Origin: Cryomorphaceae bacterium
GTDB lineage: Bacteria; Bacteroidota; Bacteroidia; Flavobacteriales; Schleiferiaceae
Length of the DNA stretch: 34,210 nt
Direction of reading: 5' to 3'
NCBI GenBank assembly: GCA_007116495.1
Contig: SKIJ01000075.1
Span: forward strand, 1 to 34,210
The stretch's first letter is position 1, and each line of letters opens with the position of its first letter. The notes under the pieces are model-generated. The model worked only from the letters and a program-made list of their open reading frames with translations, was not told the origin of the DNA and searched no databases. Positions 24,039 through 32,040 of the stretch are shown here, piece by piece. The translations under genes were made by a program, and so were the position numbers.

Positions 24039-25238
24039 TCAAATCCGAATCTGTCCGTCACCATACACGTAGTATTTATTGGTAACGAGTTGCTTTAAAC
24101 CGAGGGGGCCGCGGTGGTGCAGTTTATCTGTACTGATGGCCAGCTCAGCCCCAACGCCCATTTGTCCTCCGTCAGTGAAGCGCGTTGACGCATTTTGGTA
24201 CACGGCAGCACTGTCAACTTGCTCCATAAACGTTTGTGCTTCGTTGTCGTTTTCGGTTAGAATTACGCTTGAATGACGGCCGGAATAGGTGTTGATTTTG
24301 TTAATGGCATCGGTGAGGTTGTCAATGCTCCCAATCACAATTTTCATTGCTAAAAATTCTTCACTCCAAGTGTTTTCGCTTGATAAAACGTCGTTTTTTG
24401 GGAGCATAGTAGTCAACGATTCATCAACGATTACCTCAACGCCTAGTTCTTGAAGCGTGGTGTTAAGCATCTTCACGCGTTCATTGAACTGTGGCAGATT
24501 TTTGTCAATGAGCACTTTGTCAAGCGCATTGCAGCCGGATATTTTGTTTGTTTTTGCGTTAATGATCACTTCAATGCTTTTTTTCCAATCTGCATTTGGT
24601 GAGACGTAGGCAAAATTGTTGCCCCGACCAGAAATGAGAACGGCACAGCGAGCGTGTTGCTTTACAAAATCAATCAAGCGCTCTCCGCCACGAGGAACGA
24701 TTAAATCTAGTTTTTCGCTCGGGTTGCGCAAAAATTCCTGTGTTTCTTCGCGATTCATTTCCAGCATTGTGATCCAATCCTTTTTTAGATCGTTTTCCTC
24801 GAGAGCGCTGTGCCAGCATTCAACCAGTATGCGATTGCTGTGACCTGCTTCTTTTCCGCCTTTTAGTAAAATCTTATTATTGGCTTTAAATGCCAGTACT
24901 GCAGCTTCTATGGTAACGTCCGGGCGACTTTCATAAATGATCATAATGGTGCCAAAAGGGTCGGTTTTATTAATGATTTTCAAGCCGTTGTCGAGCGTAA
25001 CATTTGAAATTTCGCGACCCACAGGGTCATCTTGATCGTCGACTTCGCGAATGGCTTGAATCATTCCATCTATTTTAGATTGATTAACGACTAATCGATC
25101 GTATAAAGCTTGATCGTCGCGGTTAAAAGCCTTCAAGTCAGATTCGTTGGCTTTTATGATGTCTTCTCTGCGCTCGTTGATGATGCGCATCATACTTTGT
25201 AGAACATCGTGTTTTTTGGAAGAGCTTAGTAAGTTCAT
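24039..25238 (-). CDS. proA: Glutamate-5-semialdehyde dehydrogenase (gamma-glutamyl phosphate reductase)
   Basis: A 399-residue NADPH-dependent reductase that converts gamma-glutamyl phosphate to glutamate-5-semialdehyde in proline synthesis. Family motifs are DPFGTIMIIYESRPDVTIEA, KGGKEAGHSNR, LIVPRGGERLIDFV, the catalytic cysteine region KISGCNALDKVLI (C236) and the C-terminal FTDGGQMGVGAELAIST with HHRGPLGLKQL. It is slightly shorter than the E. coli enzyme but complete. It is the third gene of a proC-proB-proA run and is separated from proB by 115 bp, so it may have its own promoter. The shared terminator at 23924-23961 lies downstream. Confidence 0.95.
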   Translation of the reverse strand: MNLLSSSKKHDVLQSMMRIINERREDIIKANESDLKAFNRDDQALYDRLVVNQSKIDGMIQAIREVDDQDDPVGREISNVTLDNGLKIINKTDPFGTIMIIYESRPDVTIEAAVLAFKANNKILLKGGKEAGHSNRILVECWHSALEENDLKKDWITMLEMNREETQEFLRNPSEKLDLIVPRGGERLIDFVKQHARCAVLISGRGNNFAYVSPNADWKKSIEVIINAKTNKISGCNALDKVLIDKNLPQFNERVKMLNTTLQELGVEVIVDESLTTMLPKNDVLSSENTWSEEFLAMKIVIGSIDNLTDAINKINTYSGRHSSVILTENDNEAQTFMEQVDSAAVYQNASTRFTDGGQMGVGAELAISTDKLHHRGPLGLKQLVTNKYYVYGDGQIRI

Positions 25239-25353
25239 GTACGTGTTTTTTTTAGTTGTTAAATGGCCATCTTTGTGATGGTTTTAATTAGCGCCAATTT
25301 TCAGCAATTAGACAAATAACGGTTCGTAAAACGTTGAAAAAACATCCATTCAT

Positions 25354-26136
25354 TTAGGTCTCGTCGCTAACGAGTGTTCCCTTCTGAATGCCGTTTACGA
25401 TGTCGATAATGATGTTTTCATCTTTGCCGTTGGCAATGTATGTAGGGATGCCATTCTTAGCCGATTTCTTAGCGATGCTGATTTTGGACTTCATGCCCCC
25501 TCTGCCTTCGCCAAAGCCTTTTTTTGATGCTTGAATGTATTGTTCGACATCTTGATCAGTTGAAACGTGGCTGATTAGTTTGGAGTCTTCATCCTCAGGG
25601 TGCCCGGTAAATATACCATCTATGTCGGTGAGTAAGATGAGCATATCGGCACCTATCAGTTCGGCAACCAAGCTGGCGAGCTCGTCGTTGTCGGAAAACA
25701 TGGAATTTGTCAACGACACGGTATCGTCTTCGTTTGCAATGGGAATTATGCCTTCATTTATGAGGGCTTCGTAGCAATTCGTCATGTTGTCGCGATATTC
25801 ACCGGGTGCAAAGTCGCGCTTGGTTGCCAGCACTTGCCCGCAGCGCATTCCAATGTCGTGAAACATCGAATAATAATGCCGCATTAAGCGTGGCTGACCT
25901 ACAGAAGAATATATTTGTCTCCTTGTGGTTTCGTTTTCTGCCTCACACGATCCCAACACTTCTTTACCGGCAATGGCCGATCCAGATGAAACCAGTGCGG
26001 TCATTACATCGCGTTCGTACAGCCATGATATTTGTCTGATGAGGTTTCTAAGCACCGGACCCACAATGCGATTATCTCGATTGGTCATTACATTGGTGCC
26101 TACTTTTACAACAATGCGTTTGTCAAATTCTGGCAT
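25354..26136 (-). CDS. proB: Glutamate 5-kinase, short form without PUA domain
   Basis: A 260-residue amino-acid kinase. It phosphorylates glutamate to gamma-glutamyl phosphate, the first step of proline synthesis. Motifs are VVKVGTNVMT, ALVSSGSAIAGKEVLG, the glutamate-binding region NEDDTVSLTNSMFSDNDELAS, LTDIDGIFTGHP and GGMKSKISIAKKSAKNG. The C-terminal PUA domain of the ~367-residue E. coli enzyme is absent; short versions are known in other bacteria. The PUA domain modulates feedback in E. coli, so regulation may differ here. The start lies 3 bp after the proC stop, so the two genes are probably co-translated. Confidence 0.93.
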   Translation of the reverse strand: MPEFDKRIVVKVGTNVMTNRDNRIVGPVLRNLIRQISWLYERDVMTALVSSGSAIAGKEVLGSCEAENETTRRQIYSSVGQPRLMRHYYSMFHDIGMRCGQVLATKRDFAPGEYRDNMTNCYEALINEGIIPIANEDDTVSLTNSMFSDNDELASLVAELIGADMLILLTDIDGIFTGHPEDEDSKLISHVSTDQDVEQYIQASKKGFGEGRGGMKSKISIAKKSAKNGIPTYIANGKDENIIIDIVNGIQKGTLVSDET

Positions 26137-26139
26137 AAT

Positions 26140-26946
26140 CTATTGTTCTTTACCTAATTCTACGGCACGGTTGAATGCAGCATAGGCCGCTTCTTCTATC
26201 AGTGCCTTGATGTTGTTGTCTTCCATCGAGTCAAGAGCGGCCTGGGTAGTCCCGCCTTTTGAGGCTACGCGCTTCATCCAGGTAACGGGTGTTAAATCGG
26301 ATTGGTGAAATAGCTCAACGGCACCTTCAAAGGTGTTGCTTACCAATACTTTTGAATCGTGATCGGAGAATCCCATCTTTTGCGCTGCCTCCAGCATGGA
26401 TTGCATAAAGTAAAAGACGTAGGCCGGTCCCGAACCGGAGATACCGGTTGACTTGTCAATAAACGTTTCGTCTTGAACGCGTATGGCTTCACCAGTGGTG
26501 TCGAGGAGGTTGCGAACGGTTATCAGTTCTACGTTTGATACCTCAGGTGATTCGGTGTACGATGTTATTCCTTTTCCAACTTTAGCCGGTAAGTTTGGCA
26601 TAGTTCGTACCACCTTAGATGCTCCTAAATGCGTTTTGATGTAGTCGATGGTAACCCCAGCCATTAGGCTAACAAATACCTGCTGAGGATTAATAAAGTC
26701 TTTGATTTCACTAAATAACTCTTCAGCATGATAGGGCTTTACAGCAATAAAAATAATGTCTGCTCCGGGTACGCAATCCTCTAACTGTTCCCTTACGTCA
26801 AACGTTCCCTCTTTTTTTAATCGGGCGATTAACTGTGGGTTGATGTCGTAAATCATCAACTTTCTGCGATTAAACCATTGAGATCGGGCCATTCCTTGGG
26901 CGTATGTGAGCCCCATGTTGCCGGCTCCGATGACGAGTAATTTCAT
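26140..26946 (-). CDS. proC: Pyrroline-5-carboxylate reductase
   Basis: A 268-residue NAD(P)H-dependent enzyme that makes the last step to proline. The N-terminal Rossmann motif is VIGAGNMGLTYAQGM, followed by IFIAVKPYHAEE, VRTMPNLPAKVGKGI, the helical dimerisation domain SGSGPAYVFYFMQSMLEAA and the C-terminal ASKGGTTQAALDSME. All family signatures are present. It is the first gene of the proline cluster. I could not pick a clear TAnnTTTG promoter in the 251-bp region upstream (26947-27197), which holds no other gene that I can see. Confidence 0.95.
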   Translation of the reverse strand: MKLLVIGAGNMGLTYAQGMARSQWFNRRKLMIYDINPQLIARLKKEGTFDVREQLEDCVPGADIIFIAVKPYHAEELFSEIKDFINPQQVFVSLMAGVTIDYIKTHLGASKVVRTMPNLPAKVGKGITSYTESPEVSNVELITVRNLLDTTGEAIRVQDETFIDKSTGISGSGPAYVFYFMQSMLEAAQKMGFSDHDSKVLVSNTFEGAVELFHQSDLTPVTWMKRVASKGGTTQAALDSMEDNNIKALIEEAAYAAFNRAVELGKEQ

Positions 26947-27148
26947 AAATTATGTTGTGTTAAATTATTTTTGATGTTGCACACATTTGTGTTGTCGTCC
27001 GTAATTGGTCAATATTCGTGCGGAAGGACATGATTGGGTAAAAGTTAGTTGTGTTAACGTTTTTTGTTTGTGTAATAGATTGTGATGCATGTGATTACAG
27101 TGCAGTGACAAATTGTCCTGAAATCTTGGCAGTAGGCGTAAAATTTTG

Positions 27149-27178
27149 TTGAATACTAGGAAATGGTCTATACTTTTG
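27149..27178 (+). promoter_or_regulatory. Promoter of the Smr-mutL-rhomboid operon
   Basis: TTG (27149-27151), a 19-bp spacer and TACTTTTG (27171-27178) fully match the Bacteroidota consensus. The predicted start near 27185 leaves a leader of about 13 nt before the ATG at 27198. Confidence 0.65.
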
Positions 27179-27197
27179 TTGCTTGTAAGCGAAGGTT

Positions 27198-27722
27198 ATG
27201 AAAATTCAAAAGGGGCAACGGGTTCGGTTTTTAAACGATGTGGGCGATGCTAAGGTATTAGACACCGATGGCGATTGTGCACTGCTGCTTCGCGATGATG
27301 GATTTGACGAATGGTATCCCGTTTCTGAGCTGATTGTGGTCGAGGACGATTTGCTGGAAAAACAACTTGAACATCAACACATCCGTCCCAAAGACCAAAC
27401 AGTCATCAGAGTAAGTAAGTCGGAGACATTTACGCCCAAGCTCAACGTGATGGAGATCGATCTCCATATTCATAACCTGGTTGAAAACGAACGCTTGATT
27501 TCCAAAGACAAAATATTAGATTTGCAACTGTTTCATGCTCGACAGGCCATAGAAAAGGCGCGAAAGAAGAAAATTCCACGGGTTGTGCTGATTCACGGCA
27601 TTGGTCAGGGTATTTTGCGTCGCGAATTGCTTAAACTACTCGAGGGTTACGATCGTTTACAATATTACGATGCGTCGTATCAAAAGTACGGTAAAGGCGC
27701 TACAGAAGTTGAACTTTGGTAA
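27198..27722 (+). CDS. Smr domain protein
   Basis: A 174-residue protein. An N-terminal small beta domain (about 1-50, KGQRVRFLNDVGDAKVLDTD) resembles the start of the DUF2027/MutS2-related family. The C-terminal Smr domain (about 85-174) contains EIDLHIHNL, RVVLIHGIGQGILRREL and ends in YGKGATEVELW. Smr domains bind or nick branched or structured nucleic acids; the C-terminal domain of MutS2 is the reference case. It is shorter than the usual DUF2027-Smr proteins of about 350 residues, lacking the middle domain. It is the first gene of a likely five-gene operon, 10 bp before an 89-residue gene and upstream of mutL, which fits a DNA-maintenance role. Confidence 0.87.
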   Translation: MKIQKGQRVRFLNDVGDAKVLDTDGDCALLLRDDGFDEWYPVSELIVVEDDLLEKQLEHQHIRPKDQTVIRVSKSETFTPKLNVMEIDLHIHNLVENERLISKDKILDLQLFHARQAIEKARKKKIPRVVLIHGIGQGILRRELLKLLEGYDRLQYYDASYQKYGKGATEVELW

Positions 27723-27732
27723 ATTTGCATCT

Positions 27733-28002
27733 ATGTCACTCAGACGATTTAGTATGTTTAAATCAAAGCCTCCCAGGGGGTTCGATTATTCACCCATTTA
27801 TTACGACGAAGATAAAGAGCGTCGTGAAGAACGGGCTAAGCGAATGTCTGGTGAGGCGTTGCGCAACGAAGAAACTCGTATACAATTGCAGAAAAGTTGG
27901 AGTAGATTGCGCACTACTAAAAAAAGTAATGGACGCTCCAACATCACATTAATTATGATCATTGTCCTGCTGGTTCTGATAAGCTGGCAGCTACTGTTTT
28001 AA
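27733..28002 (+). CDS. 89-residue basic protein with C-terminal membrane helix
   Basis: The start at 27733 (MSLRRFSMFKSKPPRG) gives 89 residues; an internal Met at position 8 is an alternative start. The N-terminal part has the motif PPRGFDYSPIYYDEDKE followed by a very charged helix (RREERAKRMSGEALRNEE). A basic linker (RLRTTKKSNGRSN) precedes a C-terminal transmembrane helix of about 17 residues (LIMIIVLLVLISWQLLF), so the protein is probably tail-anchored with the charged part in the cytoplasm. Similar short proteins with an FDYxPxYYD-like motif near mutL are, as far as I recall, common in Bacteroidota, but no function is known to me. It is 10 bp after the Smr gene and 15 bp before mutL. 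Confidence 0.8.
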   Translation: MSLRRFSMFKSKPPRGFDYSPIYYDEDKERREERAKRMSGEALRNEETRIQLQKSWSRLRTTKKSNGRSNITLIMIIVLLVLISWQLLF

Positions 28003-28017
28003 TTCTACTAGAGATTC

Positions 28018-29829
28018 ATGCTTGATATCATTCAACAATTGCCCGACCATGTAGCCAACCAAATTGCTGCCGGTGAGGTTGTTCAGCGCCCCGCATCGGT
28101 TGTAAAGGAGCTCTTGGAAAACGCTGTAGACGCAAAAGCAACCGATATACAGCTGATTGTAAAAGACTCGGGTAAGACATTGGTTCAGGTTATCGATAAT
28201 GGCGATGGCATGACGCACACGGATTTACGCATGGCCTTTGAGCGTCACGCGACGTCTAAAATACGCGACGCTGAAGACCTTTTTAACTTGTCAACCAAGG
28301 GGTTTAGAGGAGAGGCTCTGGCGTCCATTGCTGCGGTTGCTCATGTGCGGTGTGTATCTTGTTTGCGCGACGCGAAGGTGGCCAATTCGCTTTTAATTGA
28401 AGGAGGGAAAGTCGCCAATTACGGTGAAGAAGCACACCCCAGCGGTACCTCTATTGAAGTGCGAAACCTGTTTTACAACATTCCCGCACGCCGACAGTTT
28501 CTCAAATCAGACGCCATTGAGCTCAATCACATTACCGACGAATTTCAACGGGTAGCGCTCGCTCACCCTTATATTTCGTTCCGGTTTTACCACAACAATT
28601 CATTGCTTTTTCAACTGCCCGAAAGTTCTCTTAAGCTGCGAATCACCAATGTATTTGGTAAAAAGTTTGATCAAAAACTGGTGCCTGTAGAAGAGGAAAC
28701 CGAGCACGTTCGCATCTATGGATTTACGGGAAAACCAGATGCAGCACGTAAACGTCGAGGCGAACAGTTCTTTTTCGTTAACGATCGCTTTATACGGTAT
28801 CAGAAAATGCACTATGCCGTGATGAAAGCCTATGAAGACTTGCTGCCTCAAGGAATGCATCCACCATATTTTATTTTCATTGAGGTAGACCCTTCTACCA
28901 TTGATGTCAACATTCATCCTACGAAAACGGAGATTCAATTCAACGACGAAAACATGATTTTCTCCATGTTGGCGTCTTCGGTTAAACACAGTTTGGGAAA
29001 ACACAACGTTGTACCGTCAATGGATTTTGAAATTGGACAAGCGTTTAGCGTTCCTAAGTCGCAAGACAACCGTCCGCTAAAGCAGCCTCAAATTAAAGTC
29101 AATGCCGATTATAACCCGTTCTCCAATCCGCGACCAAATGGCCTTGGAGGTAGTGTAGAGCCCAAGAAGCCCGCAACCCGAAACTGGGAGGCGTTGATGG
29201 TGAAATCTGAAGATGTTCCAGAAGCCACGCAGGCAGAAATATGGTCTGACCCGAATGAACATAAGTCTGCCTCAACAACAGTGGCATTTGCCGGATGGTA
29301 TATTTTACACACACAGGGTGATGACGTGCATATCATTCACCCGCGTCGTGCACACGAGCGCGTTCTTTATGAATCACTGTTGAAAACCATCCAAGCATCT
29401 ACTGCACCTTCGCAACAGCTGCTCTTTCCCCAATCCATAGAGCTGAGTAAAGCAGACGTTCAACGATTGCAGCCATGGGTGTCGAATCTCATATCGCTGG
29501 GCTTTGACATGGAAATCGACGATAAACATAATGCGATGTTTTACGGTTTACCGGTTACGTTAAACGAATCGGCCTTGCCGGAAGTGTTGGATGAATTGCT
29601 GGCAGACTTACAGGAAAGCGATCGCTTGGATGAAGACAGATTTCAACGCGCACTCATTAAAAATTTAGCAAAAAATGGCGCCATCAAGTCAATAAATGGC
29701 ATGGAAGCTAAAGACCTTGAAGGCTTGGTGAGAGATTTGTTTCAATGCCACGACGCAGAACTATCTTTGCACGGAAAGCCAACCATGTATACGCTCGCCA
29801 TAAACGAACTAGAAAAATATTTTCATTAA
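28018..29829 (+). CDS. mutL: DNA mismatch repair protein MutL
   Basis: A 603-residue GHKL ATPase that links mismatch recognition by MutS to strand removal. The N-terminal ATPase domain is complete: LLENAVDAKATDI, VIDNGDGMT, ATSKI and GFRGEALASIAAVA, then FFVNDRFIRY and IDVNIHPTKTEIQF. A linker (about 345-420) leads to the C-terminal dimerisation domain. The endonuclease motif usually written DQHA(x)2E reads HPRRAHERVLYE (441-452) and the usual CPHGRP-like motif reads LSLHGKPT (582-589). Metal-binding Asp and His positions are therefore replaced, suggesting that intrinsic nicking is lost. The stop codon overlaps the start of the next gene (TAATG), implying coupled translation. Confidence 0.95.
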   Translation: MLDIIQQLPDHVANQIAAGEVVQRPASVVKELLENAVDAKATDIQLIVKDSGKTLVQVIDNGDGMTHTDLRMAFERHATSKIRDAEDLFNLSTKGFRGEALASIAAVAHVRCVSCLRDAKVANSLLIEGGKVANYGEEAHPSGTSIEVRNLFYNIPARRQFLKSDAIELNHITDEFQRVALAHPYISFRFYHNNSLLFQLPESSLKLRITNVFGKKFDQKLVPVEEETEHVRIYGFTGKPDAARKRRGEQFFFVNDRFIRYQKMHYAVMKAYEDLLPQGMHPPYFIFIEVDPSTIDVNIHPTKTEIQFNDENMIFSMLASSVKHSLGKHNVVPSMDFEIGQAFSVPKSQDNRPLKQPQIKVNADYNPFSNPRPNGLGGSVEPKKPATRNWEALMVKSEDVPEATQAEIWSDPNEHKSASTTVAFAGWYILHTQGDDVHIIHPRRAHERVLYESLLKTIQASTAPSQQLLFPQSIELSKADVQRLQPWVSNLISLGFDMEIDDKHNAMFYGLPVTLNESALPEVLDELLADLQESDRLDEDRFQRALIKNLAKNGAIKSINGMEAKDLEGLVRDLFQCHDAELSLHGKPTMYTLAINELEKYFH

Positions 29830-30590
29830 TGCTGCAATCGACACGTTTTAGTATGTTACCGGAGGTCATCAAAAACCTTCTAATCATCAACGGTTTATTC
29901 TTTTTGGCGACTATTGTTTTCGACAGTACGTTTGGCATCAATCTCATTCGTTTGCTGGGCGTGTATGTACCGGGAAGCAGTAATTTCAGCCCATACCAAA
30001 TCGTCACCCACATGTTTATGCACGGTAATTTTGGGCATATTTTTCTCAATATGTTTGCTCTTTGGATGTTTGGTAATGCCTTGGAAAATATTTGGGGAGG
30101 AAAACGGTTTTTAATTTATTATTTGCTCACCGGTTTTGGCGCCGCTTTGTTGCACTTAGGTGTTCAGTATTTTGAAGCACAGTCGATTATGAGTGACTTG
30201 CTGCAAATGGGATATACTAAAAACGACATTGAACAAGCACTTCGTTCGGGATATGCGACGGCTTCCGGAATTGGGGGGCAGCACGGCTTGGAAATGATTC
30301 GCCAATTGGCTACCATGTATGCTGTACCAACCGTTGGTGCCTCCGGTGCGGTGTTTGGAATCTTACTCGCTTTTGGAATGACATTCCCCAATCAGCGTAT
30401 ATATTTATACTTCCTTTTTCCCATAAAGGCGAAGTACTTTGTTGGTGCAATTGGTGCGCTTGAGCTTATCAACGGGCTGGCAAATGACCCGTCGAGTAAT
30501 ATCGCCCATCTTGCCCACCTCGGTGGAATGTTATTCGGATTCATATTATTGCGTTATTGGAAAAACAACGACCCACATTTTTACGTTTAA
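29829..30590 (+). CDS. Rhomboid intramembrane serine protease 1
   Basis: A 253-residue protein if started at the ATG overlapping the mutL stop codon; Met at 29853 is an alternative. Multiple membrane helices are visible. Rhomboid motifs are HMFMHGNFGHIFLNMFALWM (TM2 region), the catalytic serine in VGASGAVFG (S172) and the catalytic histidine in AHLGGMLFG (H230). A hydrophilic insertion of about 50 residues (roughly FEAQSIMSDLLQMGYTKNDI through RQLATMYAVPT) precedes the serine motif. It cleaves membrane-protein substrates that are unknown here. It is 5 bp upstream of a second, non-identical rhomboid. The tandem pair behind mutL is a recurring arrangement in this phylum as far as I recall. Confidence 0.92.
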   Translation: MLQSTRFSMLPEVIKNLLIINGLFFLATIVFDSTFGINLIRLLGVYVPGSSNFSPYQIVTHMFMHGNFGHIFLNMFALWMFGNALENIWGGKRFLIYYLLTGFGAALLHLGVQYFEAQSIMSDLLQMGYTKNDIEQALRSGYATASGIGGQHGLEMIRQLATMYAVPTVGASGAVFGILLAFGMTFPNQRIYLYFLFPIKAKYFVGAIGALELINGLANDPSSNIAHLAHLGGMLFGFILLRYWKNNDPHFYV

Positions 30591-30595
30591 AAATA

Positions 30596-31510
30596 ATGAA
30601 TAGAAACAATCCCATTGATGTATTCAAGCAAAGCGATACGCTCACCCGCTTGATTATTGTTAATGTAGCGGTATTTCTGCTTGTCATTGTCTTAGACATC
30701 TTTAGTGCTCTTACAGGTACCGGTCTAACCTCTTTCTTTGTAAGCTTTACCGCTTTGCCGACGGATGGCATCAAATTATTAACACGCCCTTGGACCTTTG
30801 TTACCTACATGTTCTTGCACGAGGGTTTTATGCATATTTTATTCAACATGCTTTGGTTGTATTTCGGTGGCATGTTGTTTCGTGAATTTTTGGGAAGCCG
30901 TCGATTGCTGGGTGTTTATCTGTGGGGAGGATTGGTTGGAGGATTTCTCTATGTCTTGATTTTTAACTTAGCCCCGGCCTTTTCAGATGTTGTGTCCATT
31001 AGCAATGCACGAGGCGCTTCGGCAAGTGTGATGGCCATCATCGTTGCCATTGCTACATTTCGTCCTAAATTTCCTGTACAGTTGTTCTTTGTGCTGCGTG
31101 TCCCCTTGTGGGGCGTTGCAGTGTTTGCTGTGCTGCTCGACTTATTAGCACTTCGTGGACTGCAAAGCAATCCGGGAGGACACATCGCCCACTTAGGGGG
31201 TGCTCTCTTTGGGTACTTATACGTGCAGTCGCTCCTTAAGGGAAACGACTGGACGGAGGGGATTATGGGAATGGTAGATCGATTAGAAGATTGGGTAACC
31301 GGAAGAGGGCGTCCCAAAATGAAAACCGTTTACAAACAAAAAGAACCGGCAACGAAAACAGCGTTTGGGCGTCAAACGAGGAGTACTGCCCAGCGGGTAT
31401 CTGACCAACAACGCATGGACGATATTTTGGATAAAATTGGTCGCTCCGGTTACGACAGTCTCAGTAAAGAAGAAAAGGAATTTCTCTTTAAGTTCAGCGA
31501 AAAAGACTAG
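30596..31510 (+). CDS. Rhomboid intramembrane serine protease 2 with cytosolic C-terminal extension
   Basis: A 304-residue protein from the ATG at 30596; an earlier start at 30557 would overlap the first rhomboid. It has about six membrane helices, the HEGFMHILFNMLWLYFGGML segment, the serine motif RGASASVMA (S142, possibly S144) and the catalytic histidine in HIAHLGGALFGY (H199). After the membrane core, about 85 residues of soluble basic sequence end in RMDDILDKIGRSGYDSLSKE and a short charged tail, a small helical domain often found after Bacteroidota rhomboids (DUF6576-like). The function of the extension is unknown; it may control access to substrates. It is the last gene of the Smr-mutL unit. 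Confidence 0.92.
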   Translation: MNRNNPIDVFKQSDTLTRLIIVNVAVFLLVIVLDIFSALTGTGLTSFFVSFTALPTDGIKLLTRPWTFVTYMFLHEGFMHILFNMLWLYFGGMLFREFLGSRRLLGVYLWGGLVGGFLYVLIFNLAPAFSDVVSISNARGASASVMAIIVAIATFRPKFPVQLFFVLRVPLWGVAVFAVLLDLLALRGLQSNPGGHIAHLGGALFGYLYVQSLLKGNDWTEGIMGMVDRLEDWVTGRGRPKMKTVYKQKEPATKTAFGRQTRSTAQRVSDQQRMDDILDKIGRSGYDSLSKEEKEFLFKFSEKD

Positions 31511-31539
31511 CGCTGTTCCACAAAACGAAAACGCGTCCC

Positions 31540-31875
31540 CTACGATAACCTCAAAACGTTAACCACTCCGCGTTTATCGACGGAATAAGCGTAGTCGTAG
31601 ACACACAGCATGTCCTTTGTTTGGTGTGTGAAGTATTCAAACGCAAATCCCTCTACAAGGAGGTCATTCCTATTTGTTTCGCAGTTGAGCAGATGTTTTT
31701 TTTCAAGAATTTTCCGGTTGCGGCGCAGTGCGTGCTCAATATTTCTCATTGTATTGTTGCGCTCTCGAAGTTTTTCGTTGTTGTAACTGTTTCGGCAGTA
31801 CACATCACAAAACTTTTTATCAGCCCGCCCTTGAAGAGGGCTTTCACAGTGAAGACATTTTTTTTTGTTTTTCAT
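31540..31875 (-). CDS. Small zinc-ribbon protein of unknown function
   Basis: A 111-residue protein. The N-terminus has four cysteines spaced for a zinc ribbon: CLHC (C7, C10) and CDVYC (C23, C27) with GRADKKF between. The rest is a charged helix (NEKLRERNNTMRNIEHALRRN) followed by a mixed strand segment ending in DYAYSVDKRGVVNVLRLS. The zinc part resembles short DUF2116-type ribbons, but I do not recognise the whole protein. It is convergent with the rhomboid operon (29 bp between stops) and divergent from ssb. A strong consensus promoter lies just upstream, which supports that it is expressed. Confidence 0.78.
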   Translation of the reverse strand: MKNKKKCLHCESPLQGRADKKFCDVYCRNSYNNEKLRERNNTMRNIEHALRRNRKILEKKHLLNCETNRNDLLVEGFAFEYFTHQTKDMLCVYDYAYSVDKRGVVNVLRLS

Positions 31876-31895
31876 AGACAGTATATTTTTGGCTA

Positions 31896-31927
31896 CAAAT
31901 ATAATAATGTATGTAATTACTTACAAA
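31896..31927 (-). promoter_or_regulatory. Promoter of the zinc-ribbon gene
   Basis: On the minus strand TTTG (plus 31924-31927), a 20-bp spacer and TATATTTG (plus 31896-31903) fully match the Bacteroidota consensus. The predicted start is about 14 nt before the ATG at 31875. For the divergent ssb only a weaker box, CACCTTTG (31982-31989), was seen. Confidence 0.6.
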
Positions 31928-32040
31928 TACTTTCATGCGAATGTAAGTGCTTAAAAGTCGGAAGTTTCTGAATATATGTTTCACCTTTGTGCTGTTGGAA
32001 AGAGAAATCCAACGCTTTGTTTAACCTAAATTATATTATC

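Noticed and set aside
26947-27197. Possible small gene or RNA in the proC/Smr intergenic region
   Set aside because: No open frame with plausible composition and no strong stem-loop; only the Smr promoter is supported.
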